Source: Heloderma charlesbogerti
Lineage: Eukaryota; Chordata; Lepidosauria; Squamata; Helodermatidae
Direction: 5' to 3'
Assembly (NCBI GenBank): GCA_026122225.1
Contig: JANEZZ010001905.1
Location: 2,232,001 to 2,296,000 of the forward strand
Length of the DNA stretch: 64,000 bases
Shown here: positions 51,805 to 63,837 of the stretch, piece after piece
Layout of the letters: every line of letters begins with the position of its first letter
Numbering within the stretch: position 1 is the first letter of the stretch
Position numbers and translations under genes: made by a program
Notes under the pieces: model-generated
What the model was told of the DNA's origin: nothing
The model's input: only the letters and a program-made list of their open reading frames with translations
Databases searched by the model: none

Positions 51805-52185
51805 CACCTGGAACTGAATTCACCGCATTCCAGTGCCAGGAGTGGCGGAAAGCAAAGGGGCGGGGCAAAACCACAGCATATCTTACCTTTAAGGGCACAA
51901 TCCCATGCATTCTTAGACAGAAAAAAGTCCTATAACTCCCAGCATTCACCAGCCAGCTATGCTGTCTAAACATGCATAGAACTGCGTCCTAAACCTCTTA
52001 CTGCTGGCAACTAAGCTTTAGCAGAAGCATTTCGTCCTTTTAGAACGGAGGAAAAGCAGGGGAAAGCCAGGAAACCACCAAACCATCAGTGGCCAGGGGA
52101 AGGGGCCATGGCCGTCTTGGGAACCCCCCAGGGCTGGACTGACACCCCAAGTGGGCCGGACTTGACACCCCGGCCTAAAGAACAT
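51805..52185 (+). repeat. hAT-like repeat C, interrupted
   Basis: The left part is at 51805-51890 and the right part at 51998-52185 ('cctcttactgctggcaactaagctttagcag', then 'aaccatcagtggccaggggaagg'). The middle, 51895-51990, is a small inserted repeat with 'gggcacaatcccatgcat' and its inverted 'gcatagaactgcgtcct'. Confidence 0.6.
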
Positions 52186-54094
52186 AGCAGTCTGCCGTAC
52201 ATTTAGTCCAACTATTGCCCCATCTAGCCCAGCCCAGTTCACTCCAGCGGGCTGGGCTATCCAGCATTTGGGCAGATATGCTTCCCTGCCATGTGCTGCC
52301 CTAGAGACGCCAACAACTGGATTTGGGAGCTTCTGCATGCAGCAGAGGCGCTCCATCATGGAACTACAGTCCCTCCCTAGCCAGGAATTCCTCTGAAGCT
52401 GGAAGGTCCCTGCTTTGCTCGGGGAGCCCATATAGTCAGCCACTTGGTTTTCCGAATGAAACTCCCTTCCGGATCAACACCCTTCACCTTCTGCCGGCAG
52501 CTGGCAATGAGAGGAGGCAGCGATTCCAGGAAGAAATCCTATGCAGTGGGAGGAAGCAAAGGGGCGGGGAGACGAATCCTCCCTGAAGACCTGACTACCT
52601 GCCTGGAGCTTGCCAAGAAGCGACCGCACATTTCGGGACAATGTGGCCTGCAGATGCTGGGAACAAAGTGGTGGTGATGGTGGAGTTAAGCACAATATTA
52701 TCTCATATGCGAGAATAAGTGTTCCCAGGAGGTGACACTCAGAACATTGGATTCTCTCCGTATGCGACGCCCAGCTCATGTTCTGAATTAATGGGAAAAG
52801 GAGAGGGAAGCAAGCCGGGAAGAATGCAGTGAATGAAGAATGCGGCGAATGTCTGGTATTCACGCCGTGCCCTCTTCCCCCGGTCCTCGCTCCTGGCCGT
52901 ATATGGAGCTGAGCACGGCCGACAGGGTCATGGAGCGGCAACAGGGGCGGCTCAGATTCCCAACACTGTTTGTCTTTGCTGGAAATCCAATGGCTCCCTC
53001 TAGGAACAGGCTGCAGGCAGCCACGTGGGCACGGTGGGCTGAGGAGTTGGCAGGCCAGGGGCTGGCCCTCTCAAGGGTCTCCAGGTGAGTCAGGCCAACT
53101 GTTAGTTTCACCTGGCAGGCCGTCTCCCACAGGGCCCAGCTGGATGCCCTCAGGGAAACGCCAAACTCTGCCCTGGGGCACCCACACAAAAGAATTTGCC
53201 TGGAGCAGAATTTCAAGGCTATGCTGGAGGTTTCTGCACATTTGAGGAAAGAAAAGGTAATTTCAGTAAGATGAGTGGCATGCCGAGGATTTCTTACATT
53301 TCTGTCCCCTACATTTGGTAGCTGAAGCTAAACTGCTCTGGGATATGGAGGTCTCACTGCCACTAAACATAGCGTTTAGACTTTCATGCATCTGTCTAAT
53401 CCTCACTCTGTTTTTTTGCTCAAAAAATCACTTCCGCTGCCAACAAAACCCCTGTGGCAATTAATTCCATGGGTTCGTTAGATCTAGAGTACCAACGTAT
53501 AGCCTCTTGTTCATCCAGAACCTGCCGCCAATGCTCCGAGAAGCATCGTGGGAGTCAAAATAATTTGCCTCCATTCATCCTTTCATCACCATTCATGATT
53601 TTATAAATCTATTCTCATTCGCACCCCTCCCCTCTCCTCTCCAAAACCATTTGTCTAAGCTTAAGATTCTCCACTGCTAAAGCCTTTCTTCCTAACGCAA
53701 ACACACACGCCAGTTTTCTTCGTCTGACCAGGGGGCAGCTTGAGCTGTTAAGAACATTCAACCCACTTCAGGCAAACTCTTAAAGGGGTTGTTGTTTTTT
53801 AGGCTAAGCAGGCTTAGATAACAGCTGCGCATTCGATAAACAACATTCCCCATATTTTTAACTTCCCTTGTCTATGGACGGAACTGGACAAGTCCCGCAC
53901 AAGCTGAGATTCCAATTTCCAGCACGGGACTTGGTCCCCAGACACCTTCTCTAATTTTAAAAGTAATGCTCTGGCCCTCATGATCTCAGGGAGGGCATGA
54001 GTGGCAGTGAGGTCTCTCTTGGCTTAAGGGCGGGTCAAGAAAGCAATAGGGTTAAACCACAACACCATAGATGGAGAGCAGAGCATCAAGGAGA
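52186..54094. other. unique DNA, nothing recognised
   Basis: No repeat family was recognised over 1.9 kb. 52860-53220 is GC-rich with overlapping open frames on both strands, but none has a domain or splice structure. Confidence 0.4.
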
Positions 54095-54275
54095 CATTTA
54101 AGCATACAACAACCCTGCAAGACGGGTCAGCATTAGTTTCCATAGTGCAGATCAGGGGGGCAAAAACTGAGGGACACTGGCATGGTGAACACCACTTAGT
54201 GCGTTCAGCGCAGAGCTGAGATTTGAACTGGGAGCTCCCTCATTCGCTGAGGCTCAGTCCCTGAGCCACCACCCG
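54095..54275 (-). repeat. CORE/MIR-like SINE, old
   Basis: Antisense: 'acaacaaccctgcaagacgggtcagcattag', 'gcagagctgagatttgaactgggagc' (B box in reverse) and 'tccctgagccacc'. Confidence 0.6.
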
Positions 54276-54861
54276 ACTGTCCTTTTCAGTGCCCATCAGC
54301 CCAATTCGAAGTCTAGAGGAGAGGCCGGAAGGTCCCAAATAAGCCCTAAGGAGCCGGAGAGAGAGAGAGATTGTGTGCGCGTGTGCACACAACACTCTCA
54401 GAGCAATTACACATGGATGACCTCAGCTGGCCTTGGCCAGGAGGATGCTGTGTGCAGCCGGTGGTCAAAATACAGCATCTCCAGTCTTCTCAGTTTCCCG
54501 GTACTGAGAATCAGAGCTGGCTCAAGCCTTTTCCTTCTCCCTCCATATGCCCCACCACCACCGTGAGTGTACTGGGGAAAGCTGCATTTCTTTTTCAAGG
54601 GTTTTTGCCAGTTGCATTCTTCTTCCCCTGTTCTGTAGGAAAGGTGACATTCATTCAACTCATTTGCACAGAATGAGGGAAGGGGTCTGCCACTGCAGTC
54701 AGGAAAAGAGGGGGAGATCACTACCCCCACACCTCTCAGCATGCTGTTCCAAGGACTAGAGGATGGGCATTCCCTCTAGAGGGTTTTCCCACTTAGTCTG
54801 GAGCCTGGGAGATTCTGCTGGCCTAGGCAGTCACCTGTACTGTCTACTGCAGGAAGAGGGA
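54276..54861. other. unique DNA with a short GA run
   Basis: GA run near 54359-54370 next to GT/CA alternation. No repeat family or exon was recognised. Confidence 0.45.
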
Positions 54862-55235
54862 CCCTCCAGCACGGAGGCCAAATCTGGCCCTCCTGGGGTT
54901 CCAACATGCACCTCCAGGGTTCCCCAGGAGGCCACACCCCTTTCCCATGACCCCGCCCCCTTCCCCCCAACCACCAATCGTTTGGTGGTTTCCTGGCTTT
55001 TGCGCAGTGTCTTCCCCCATTCTGAAAGCTTGAAGGGCCTCTCCTGAGGCTGAGTTACTGGCAGGAAGAATGTTAAGCTACAACATGCAGGTATTTTTTA
55101 AAAAAACGACCCCACCCCTTTTACCTTGGGCCCCACCCCCTTTTGCCTTCAGCCCTGCCCACCATGTGGCCCCCAAGAACTTCTCCAAAACGGAATCCAG
55201 CCGGTTGGTTGAAAGAGGTTGCCCAGCCCTGGTCT
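54862..55235 (-). repeat. hAT-like repeat C
   Basis: Antisense copy: 'ggtttcctggcttttgcgcag', 'cctgaggctgagttactggcagg', 'ttgccttcagccctgcccacca' and 'ggttgaaagaggttgcccagcc'. Confidence 0.7.
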
Positions 55236-55379
55236 ACGGAGTTGAGCCAGCCCTGCTATGAGCCTGTGTTTAGCGCAGGACGAGCCTAGCATGCTCCATA
55301 CTTGACATGCAAGCCCAGTAGGGCTACCACAGCCAGGTCCTGGAAATGCAAAATCAGGTGCTTTTAAGTCTCATTTATT

Positions 55380-55407
55380 TCAGAGAGAGAGAGAGAGAGA
55401 GAGAGAG
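55380..55407. repeat. GA microsatellite
   Basis: About thirteen GA dinucleotides. Confidence 0.93.
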
Positions 55408-56154
55408 ATGAGCACACACTTAAACCTTTCACTAAAAGCAATGGGACTTCAAAGAGGTGAGCTGTGGCTGGAGGTTTGGAATGGAGTTCAGGATCTGGCC
55501 TACCCTTTGGACATGCAGTTCCAGGACGCATCTGCAAAAAAAGGTAGGAGACACACCTGGCTTTGAGCCCTAACAACGCCAAGACATGAGGAGGAGAAAT
55601 AAGACAATGGGGCACACACCACGGCCCTCTCCCTTTGCTTCCGAGGAATCTTCCTCTCTCCGCTTCAGATGTAGAGAGCAGCAGTTAACTGAGCCCAAAA
55701 ATAACTCTTGTGTTTTCTTGAAACTAGAAATCATTTCCTCCTCCAAGGCTCCGCTGCACGTAACCAACCGGGCTGATCAGCAAAATCTGACAGGTCAGCC
55801 TTGTTCTAAAATTTCAGTGCTCGCTTGCATCCTGCATGCATTATTTACATTCACAAAGAGAGGAACACACACACGCACACAGCGACAGCAAGACCTAATG
55901 AAGGGCAAACACAGCAGCAACAAAGGGCAAACCTTTCGACAAGCCAACGGACCCTACCTCGAGGCGTGTTTTGCGGCGTTTTGCATCCTCCCCCCCCCCC
56001 CGCAAGAGCAAAGCCGGCTACCATCCAAATTTGCCAGGACAGAAAGTTGCGAGAAAAGCAGGAGCAAACAGACAACCTTGGACTGAAGGGCAAAACAAAA
56101 ATCTGTTTGCTATCTGCCCAGAGAATGTTGGTTATTGGGAAGAAGGATGATAAT

Positions 56155-56205
56155 GAAGATGATGATGATAGTAATAATAATAACAACAATAATAATAATA
56201 ATATG
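56155..56205. repeat. GAT/AAT microsatellite
   Basis: GAT triplets pass into AAT and AAC triplets. Confidence 0.92.
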
Positions 56206-56364
56206 CTAGAGAAGTATGTGATGGAAGGACACAAAAAAGCTTGATGTCAGATAGAGGAGTTCTGGCCCAGCCTTACTCCTGGCAGGCTATTTTTCAATAA
56301 ACAGGGCCTTTTGTTTTAAATGGGGAGGATAAGCCCTGTCTACAGCAGTATTTAATTTCATACA

Positions 56365-56590
56365 TTTACTCACAACATTTTTATCCCATTCGTCCTCTAA
56401 GGAGCTCGATGCAGGATACATTCCCCACCCATTTTATCCTCACAATAACCCTGTGAGGTAGGTAGGCTGCACTATGGCAACTGGTCCAGGATCAGCCAGT
56501 GAGCTTCTTGGCTATGGGAGGATTTGAACCCAGGCCTCCCTGGCCTTATTCCAGCATCTTAGTCCATACACTGCACCAGCTGGCTTCACA
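56365..56590 (-). repeat. CORE/MIR-like SINE
   Basis: Antisense order as at 19418-20133: 'tcatacatttactcacaacatttttatccc', 'tcctcacaataaccctgtgaggta', 'gtgagcttcttggctatgggaggatttgaacccagg', 'ccagctggctt'. Confidence 0.75.
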
Positions 56591-56884
56591 GCACACCAGG
56601 TGTTTCTGGTACAGTTCAAAAACAGGCGTGAGAATGCAATAGTTATTTGGTAGTATATTGCTTTCAGTTCTTGTAAGGGCTTACCTGGAGTCCTCTGTCC
56701 AAGAATGAATGTTGACAGTTGGGAAAACAACTCAGAGGGAGAGCTCTGGAGAATATAAATCAGCCTAGAAAGCAAACAGAAGGAACCGGTTCAATTTAAA
56801 AATAGTAACAGTCCTAAGTTCAATTCTTCTTGAAAGCACTGCTTGGCTGCCATGAAACACACACAGCACTAAGCAGCCCTGGGC

Positions 56885-57010
56885 AGTTCACATTTTCCCA
56901 GCCTGCGTTCCCTGCCTGTGAAATGGGAATCTTATAAGGCCTACCTCGCAGGAACAGGATGTTGCAAAAATGAAATGAAGACATTATGGTAAAGCACAGG
57001 GCACCCTAGA
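56885..57010 (+). repeat. MIR-like SINE, 3' part
   Basis: 'ttccctgcctgtgaaatggg', 'aggcctacctcgcaggaacaggatgttg' and 'taaagcacagggcacc' follow the MIR core order. Old and short. Confidence 0.45.
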
Positions 57011-57259
57011 GAGTGTTGCATTATCTCTGCATCTTTCTAAACTGACTTGAAGCTTCGCTAATGTAAGAACCACCATGCTTTCTTTTCTTTTATTTAATTC
57101 TGCTCTCTGCCTTAGAAGGGGCCCCCTATTAATGCTAGAGACAGATCCGTATAACTGGTGGCTTTCATATATACTTTTCAAAGGGAGGGCAGCCATTGTT
57201 TCTTTCTCCCAGTAGCCTTTTGTAAAAGTTGGGATCTGTTTCTCTGCACCTCGCACAGT

Positions 57260-57450
57260 CTAACCTGTTTTATTTAAAGGTTGTTTTATCTATCTATGGT
57301 CTTTGCCTGTCTTTTTTATTGCCTTTGTATTTTGAATCGAATATATTTCACATCGTGTTGAGGTTTTGAACTGTTCTGAGCTGCTCCGAGTGACGCACAG
57401 GCACTAGAAGGGCGAGATATTAATTTCTATACAGATAAATAACTGACCTA
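57260..57450 (+). repeat. possible LINE 3' end (L2-like)
   Basis: T-rich sequence, then 'ttgaactgttctgagctgctccgagtgacgcac' and 'ggcgagatattaatttctatacagataaataa', resembling the closing part of an L2-type 3' UTR. Confidence 0.4.
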
Positions 57451-57997
57451 ATTAAATCTGCCTCTAACACCTCCTCCACTCCATCTTACAAAGTGCCAGT
57501 TAGAGCAATTTCATCATGCACAGGAACAATCCCTTTCTCTCTCCCCCTGCCCTTTTGTTTGCTACACATCAAGCCTAAAGAAGAGTCCTGTTGAACTCAA
57601 AACCTTGCTGCTACAGCAGGAATCAGATGAATCCCATCTCAGGTTTAAAGTACACAAAAGGGGGCTGTGGGGCCAGAATAGCCCCCCGCCTCCTGGCAAC
57701 CCAACTACTGGCCATGCTTCCCCCTTTCCCGCTTTCTCACACTTGCAGAAAACATGGCTGGTAGAAAGCAAGGCTGGCTCACCCAACCCCTTTCTCCATG
57801 CTTTAAACGTTTGCCTAACCCACCATGCTTTGTTACATACTGGTTGGCCACAATGAAGATAATACCCTACTGGGGCGGGGGGTGGGGGGAGGGTCTGCCC
57901 CCACCAATGGACCAACACAGCTACCTGCAATTTTTGTTCATTGATGAGCCTCAATATAAGGTCTAGGCACTGTTCAAATGAAAGCTGAGGGTTTACA
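57451..57997. other. unique DNA, nothing recognised
   Basis: No repeat family was recognised. A minus-strand open frame of 194 codons here runs on into repeat C and is not supported as a gene. Confidence 0.45.
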
Positions 57998-58340
57998 CCA
58001 GGGGTGCAGAATCTCTGGCTCAGGGGACAAATCCAGCCCTCTGGGTTTTCTGAGATGGCCACACCCCCTTCCCCTGGCCACACCCCTTCCCCCAACTGCC
58101 AGTCATTTGTGGTGGTTTCCTGGCTTTTGTGCAGTTTTTCCCCCATGCTAAAAGTTTGAAATAACTCTCCTCAGGTTTAATTACTAGCAGTAAAAGCTAA
58201 AATGTCCTGGTATTCTTCTTCTTCTTCTTCTGACCCTGCCCCTTTTGCCTTCAGCCCCACCCACCACTGGAATGCAGGCCCCAATTGGTTCTCTGAAATT
58301 GAATTCAGTCTTGGGCTGAAAGAGATACAAGACTCCTGAT
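57998..58340 (-). repeat. hAT-like repeat C
   Basis: Antisense copy with both ends visible: 'ccaggggtgcagaatctctgg', 'ggtttcctggcttttgtgcag', 'tttaattactagcagtaaaagc', 'ttgggctgaaagagatacaag'. A short TTC run lies at about 58214-58230. Confidence 0.7.
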
Positions 58341-58524
58341 TTACAGAGTACAACATTTGAAGCATGTGTGCCAAGATTATGGATGTGAGCAATATAAATT
58401 GCTGTCACACTTCAAAAAGAAGATGTCCAACCTAAAAGGGTTGTCGATTCCCAGCCAAATGCAATCCCTGAACACAGAGCCTAACTCCAATTTCTTTGAA
58501 CAAAATATACAACATAAATTATTA

Positions 58525-58645
58525 AAACCGGGAAAACCCCTGCCTGAGACCCCAGAGGGCCCTTGCTGCCAGTCAGTGCCAACAATACTGAGCTAGATGG
58601 ACCAAGGGCCTGGCTCAGTATAAAGCACCTTCCTATGTTCTTAAG
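58525..58645 (+). repeat. tRNA-derived SINE, 3' part
   Basis: 'cttgctgccagtcagtgccaacaatactgagctagatggacc', then the TTCCTATGTTCTTA end. The 5' head with the A and B boxes is missing. Confidence 0.75.
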
Positions 58646-58710
58646 ATTAAAGGTGCCATGTGCCATAATCTGAGCCATGGCCCACCCCAAAAATCTAAAT
58701 TCAACCCAGT

Positions 58711-59457
58711 ATGTTGGACCATTTGCTTATCAAATTTGCAGATGATACAAAATTGGGCAAGATAGCTAATACCCTGCAAGACAGAAACAAAAAAAGTGAT
58801 CTTGATAGACTGGTGCGCTGGGCAGAAAACAACAGAATGACATTTAATAAGGATAAATGCCAAGTTCTGCACCTAGGAAAAAGAATCCAAAGGCACAGTT
58901 ACAAGAGAGGCGATACTTGGCTCAACAATCCTACAAGCAAGAAGGATCTTGGAATTGTTGTCAATTACAAGCTGAACACAAGCCAACAATGTGATGTGGC
59001 TGCAAAACAGGCAAATACTATTTGGGGCTGCATTACTAGAAGTATAGTTTCCAAATCCCGTGAAGTACTAGTTCCCCTCTACTCAGCACTGGTTAGGCCT
59101 CATCTACAGTACTGTGTCCAGGTCTGGGCACCACACTTTAAGGAGGATGCAGACAAGCTGGAGAGGGTTCAGAGGAGGGCAACAAAGATGATCAGGGGAC
59201 TGGAAACAAAGCCCTGTGAGGAGAGACTGAAAGAACTGGGTGTGTTTAGCCTTGAGAAGAGAAGACTGAGGGGAGACAGGACAGCGCTCTTCAAGTACTT
59301 GAAAGGTTGTCCCAGAGAGGAAGGCCAGGATCTCTTCTCGATCATCCCAGAATGCAGGACACGGAATAATGGGCTCAAGTTCCAGGAAGCCAGATTCTGG
59401 CTGAACATCAGGAAAAACTTCCTGACTGTCCGAGCAATACAACAATGGAACCAATGA
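58711..59457 (+). pseudogene. CR1 ORF2 C-terminal remnant, long open frame
   Basis: A 248-codon open frame. FADDTKLG is followed by LGKRIQRHSYKRGDTWLNN, SREVLVPLYSALVRPHLQYC and RLKELGVFSLEKRRLRGDRT, ending at a TGA inside the usual C-terminus ('AIQQWNQ'). It carries fewer breaks than the 23.9-25.8 kb copy, so it is probably younger, but it lacks most of the reverse transcriptase and cannot be active. Confidence 0.9.
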
Positions 59458-59625
59458 CCTGGGGAGGTGGTGGGCTCTCCCACACTGGAGGCCTTCAAGA
59501 CGAGGCTGGACAGCCACCTGTCAGGGATGCTCTGACTTGGATTCCTGCACTGAGCAGGGGGTTGGACTCGATGGTCTTACAGGCCCCTTCCAACCCTACT
59601 GTTCTATGATTCTATGACCAATAAG
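58730..59625 (+). mobile_element. CR1 LINE, 5'-truncated at the catalytic motif
   Basis: Homologous along its length to 24870-25765, ending in ACTGTTCTATGATTCTATGA. The 5' break falls just before the RT catalytic FADD box (58735-58746). The flanking sequence to the left is not CR1. Confidence 0.93.
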
Positions 59626-60376
59626 TGACATCAGCCGAAACATCTTGGATGAGCAAGCATCACTTTCAGATCAAAGGTCTGTGTCTTACAGGCAAGCTTT
59701 AACTGCAGACCTCTCTTTTAAGAAACTAATGACTGAAATCAAACTACACTCCAGCAAACTGAACGAGGTGGTCAGTATTGCTGGACCACACTTCCCGAAA
59801 GGCAAGACGTGGATCTTCTCCTGCAATGTGCGTCCCGGGAGAGTCCTGAGGGTGTTTGAGGCCAGGCTTTCTGGTCCACAGTAGGGCAAGGGCGAGGCCC
59901 AATGGAGCTGGCCAACTCCCCACTAGAACTGAGTGCGCATGCGCCCAAGAACCTGCTTCCCATAATCTTCTGCAATACTCGAGGCAGACACGTGCGGGTG
60001 CTTTAGCTAACACCACAAACGCGGAAACGCTTCCCTCAATAGGGAGACACAGTAAATGAAGGACTTAACTACAATTCATCCTAAACAGTTTGAACATTTT
60101 AAGTGATGGGTTTTTGTATCGATTATGAGGTATTTTGATTTTTTATTTCGTAAACCGCTTAGAGAGAGAGAGATTTTTAGGTGCATGGCTGACTGGCGGA
60201 TGCTGGGAGTTGTAGTCCAACGCATCTGCAGGGCACCAGGTTGGGAAAGTCTGACTTTCAGTAGTTCTCCGGGGGTCTCACGCAGAGAAGGTTCTTTTCC
60301 CACTGCCCGCTGCCACCTGAATCCTTTAGCTGGAGATGCTAGGGGCCGAAGCCACAACAACTAGGTGCATGAAAAC
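59626..60376. other. mostly unique DNA with MITE A half
   Basis: 60075-60165 may be a short L2-like tail ('ttttatttcgtaaaccgcttag'). 60185-60250 is the right half of hairpin MITE A ('gctgggagttgtagtccaac', 'gggcaccaggttgggaaag'). Confidence 0.4.
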
Positions 60377-60962
60377 TAGGGCTGTGCAGGGGGCCCCCAA
60401 TCACGCCTCGGGCAGATTCGGGGGGGCCCTGACCCACCTCTGCCCCAAACCTGATGCAGGTTCCCCCCATGCCCCCCCCCAGCTCCTTACCTGGGCCGCC
60501 TCCTCCGTTGCACCGCCGCCCACTGCTACTGTCTTTGCCGCCTCCACCACCTCCTGAGGCCTGGACGCGCAGTGACTCTTCTTCCAGGGAGTCGCCATTT
60601 TTAAAATGGCAACTTCTTGGAACTTCCAGGAGGTTGCCATTTTAAAAATGGCAACTCCCGGGAAGAAGAGTCACCGTGCGTCCAGGCCCCAGGAGGCGGC
60701 GTGGCCGCAGAAGCAGAGGCGGTGCGGTGCAGCAGCAGCAGAGGCAGTGGCGACGCGGCGGCAGAGAGGAGAAGGCAGCTCAGATAAGGACCTGGAGGCG
60801 CTGGGGGGGGCTGGGCCGGGGGCTGAAGGGCACCGAGCCCCCGACCCGCTCCGGGCTGCTTCGTGCCCCCTCCGCTTCACCTCGGAGGGGTCAAAAAGTA
60901 GCCTGAAACAGCCCGCTTCGACTCAGGGTTCAGGCCTCGGGCCGAAGCGGTGCACAGCCCTA
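60377..60962. mobile_element. hAT-like MITE, 586 bp, perfect target duplication
   Basis: Both ends read TAGGGCTGTGCA, a perfect 12-bp terminal inverted repeat. ATGAAAAC occurs on both outsides (60369-60376 and 60963-60970), a perfect 8-bp duplication as made by hAT transposases. The interior is GC-rich and non-coding, with a palindrome around 60570-60680 whose inner arms contain GCCATTTTTAAAATGGC-like and AAGAAGAGTCA/TGACTCTTCTT elements. Confidence 0.95.
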
Positions 60963-62139
60963 ATGAAAACCATGTGCCCAGTCACCAACTATGGCCTCTC
61001 CCCCTAAATGAACGCGCGAAGCTGCCTCAAGGCGAAGTCAGACCCACTTCCAGAAAGGCCAGCAACATGTTTACTAGGGGCAGGCATGCTGAAACTCGAT
61101 CCTGTTTTCCATGAACCGAACGGCCAAGCTCAAAGCGTCCCGGCGTCACAGGCCTCATGGCAAGCAAGCTGAGAAATGCCTTAGTGATCAGAGAGATGTT
61201 TGTATTTCCAAGGCATCCGCGCAGCAGACGAAAACTCCAGGCTTGCAATCCAGTCTACTCATCACTTGCTTTTTAACACAACAGAGTCCTCAAACATGCC
61301 TTCCCAGTCATCCCAGTGCTTCATATCCAAATAGCCTATGAAGAGGCATCCTCAAATGCGTACTGTGAGAAAGTCTCACAAACGTAGGGATCGAGTTTCT
61401 AGCTCTCTATCGTCTGCCATTCGGGTTGGCCTAAAAAAAACTTTAAAACAGCAAGGGCGCAGGAGACATTCCCAGTGGATTGGGTCCATCCCCATACTTG
61501 TAAGTTGTTGTTTACAATCCAGGTAAGGTGCTGTGGAAGAAATTCAATGGTGTTGAAAACAAATAGAACAGAATCTAACTTTCCCACACAGGCATTCTTT
61601 CTTGAATGCAGCTCTCTGGATTACTTATTTTCTTCTCTTTTTAGTCTCAAGAATTTGGGGGTGGGGGGAGGGAAGACAAAAATACTATCCAAACTGGATT
61701 TCCCATTGGCTCCCAGCCAGTTTTACTTTCAGCCTATTCACACTGATTTTTGGATCTCGATCTCAGAAAGACATTTCTGTTGCTCTTGGGTTTGTCTACA
61801 CCAGCTCGTTCTTACAAAATGTAAACTGGGAGTCTAAATTTAAAATAACTGATGTCTCTTTCAAAGCTTGTTTAAATTGTAGAGATGGAGAATGTTCCAC
61901 CCACCCACCCACCACACTGTAGTAAAATTATTAATTCCCACTCACCCATGCCAGTTCTGCATAAAGACATGGGTATTCTTTCTCTCTTCCCCAGAATAGG
62001 TGGGTCACACCACCAAATCCACTGTGATCTTCCAGCCAGGCTCTGACCCAACTCCTGTGCTCCATTACAATAGTGCACAATTGAGCGCTTATCTCCAGAG
62101 AGGCTGAAAAAACCATACATCTCAATGGACAATGCTGGA
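60963..62139. other. unique DNA, nothing recognised
   Basis: A CCCA run lies at about 61896-61914. TAGAGATGG at 61880 resembles a hAT-type end, but no matching partner with a target duplication was found. Confidence 0.4.
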
Positions 62140-62640
62140 AATATGCATCGCTTAACACTGAGGAGGATGGGGGAGAAATTAGTTTAGTTTGCATGTTAAT
62201 GCAAACGTACCTAATTTCGCACTTTTGAACCACTATGCAAACCAAAACCCAGTCATCCTACAAAATTCACACTTCTCCAAATTTTGCAAAAGAGCTTTGC
62301 AATCAAAGGCATATATTAGGGGAATGCATATATTTTTTGTAAACTGCCCAGACAACTTTGGCTATTGGGCAGTATAGAAATGTAATAAATTAATAAGTAA
62401 ATAAATATTTGTGAAAATAATGTTGAAAACTGTATTACATTAGGAAAAATGCACGCAAAAATGTACATATTAGGCAAAATTAGAAAAATGCAGGTATCAG
62501 GAGAAATGCACATAAAATGTGTGCAACTTTTTATGTGAACATATGAAGAAAATATCTCAAAGTTTGGGATTAACCAAATTTAAGACTGGTAAAATGGGAA
62601 AGGAAGAGAAATTGAAACTGACAGTTTCATCCATCTCTAC
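62140..62640. repeat. A/T-rich hAT-like repeat, interrupted by an L2 tail
   Basis: 'aaaaatgcacgcaaaaatgtacatattaggcaaaatta'-type units match 29245-29420 in reverse. The right end 'cagtttcatccatctcta' at about 62623-62639 looks like a hAT terminus. An L2 tail sits at 62330-62405. Confidence 0.5.
62330..62405 (+). repeat. L2-like LINE 3' tail
   Basis: 'ttgtaaactgcccagacaactttggctattgggcagtatagaaatg', then an AATA-rich tail. Confidence 0.75.
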
Positions 62641-63837
62641 TTAACACACATTCTATTCAATGGCTGAGATCGAAAGATCATGCTGCACAAGGGGATGGAA
62701 TTTCTGCTTGCCCTGTATAGGAAGGTCACCAATTGTCATCGCTTCTGAGTTCCCAACCCCCAGACCCAAAGCTGTTCCACATGACCTCTCACCCTCCATA
62801 ACAAGTTGTGAGGGGGTTGTGCAAATGCTGCCTCCTTCCTAGTGCAAATGTAAGTAGCTTGGATCCATGCTATTAGTGGTAGAAATGGAACAATGTACAA
62901 GCACTTTGAATTTTAGCAATTAACGTATGGACAATCATTGAATATATGTTCTCCTTACTGATATTGGGCTATCTAAAAGATAACGTATCTAGTACAGTTT
63001 TAGAATGGGCTTGGACATTTATAAAAATGGAGATAGCCCTTAGAGGTTACTTGGTCTACCAAAAATAGAGATCTTATGGAAGCTCCAGAGTCAAGCAGAG
63101 ATGGCAAAACTTGCGAAGTTCCTGAGACTTTGCAGCGGTCGGGCTAAGATAAATAATTTTGAAGACTAAATGGAAACTCTTCCTCAACTACTGGATCGGC
63201 TTCAGCAAACCAGAATTAACGTATTTGCTGTACCCAAAATAGACTGTCAACATGGCGATGCCTAGCCAGCTCAGAGGCACTGCACACCAGCTCCAACTTG
63301 ATGAGCCCTCAGTCCAAGTGCAGGTGTACCCCAGAGTTGCTAGGACAGTACATGCTATTCTGGGATGTTTCCTCAGTTCCTGACCCTTGTGCTCACACAC
63401 TCCTCCCTCCAGTCCAAAGAGACCCTCCTTCTAGGTAAAGTTACCCAAGGGCTCCCAAAAAGCTGCAGGCGGCCCTGCAGTGGGAACTGGGGTGCTGGCA
63501 TCCTACACATGTAGTGGTTGCACAGAAGAGATTTTTGGTAAGTGGGAGGAACAGGTCTGGGTGCAGCTCATCTCAAAAGTCAACTGAGCAGCACAGGATA
63601 GCGTGGAGTCAGAGGGCACTCCCAGGTGAGGCTTTGAGTGTGCAATTGCCCTGCCTCAGACATGGGATTTTACAGGGGGTCCAGATGACAACATCTTCCA
63701 TTTGTAACACTCCCTTACTTTCCCTAACTGCTTAAAAATCCATTAAAGAGAGAAAGACGGAATAGCTGCCTCTTGATCCGTAGTGCTAGAAGCCCTCCGT
63801 CTGGAATCACTCAGTGTGGAGCAATAGGTATTATTCT
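62641..63837. other. unique DNA, nothing recognised
   Basis: No repeat family, exon or motif cluster was recognised. Confidence 0.45.

Larger units (their letters stand above)
55236..56364. other. unique DNA with simple repeats
   Basis: GA run at about 55380-55407, CA near 55865-55880, poly-C at about 55990-56000, GAT/AAT runs at about 56155-56205. The Asn- and Leu-rich frames around 56170 are artefacts of the trinucleotide run. Confidence 0.5.

Noticed and set aside
57562..58146. 194-codon minus-strand frame
   Set aside because: It runs from unique DNA straight into repeat C, with no domain or splice signals.
61880..62639. One hAT element from TAGAGATGG (61880) to CCATCTCTA (62639)
   Set aside because: The ends pair, but the 8 bases outside (TTAAATTG and CTTAACAC) do not match and the interior does not read as one element.
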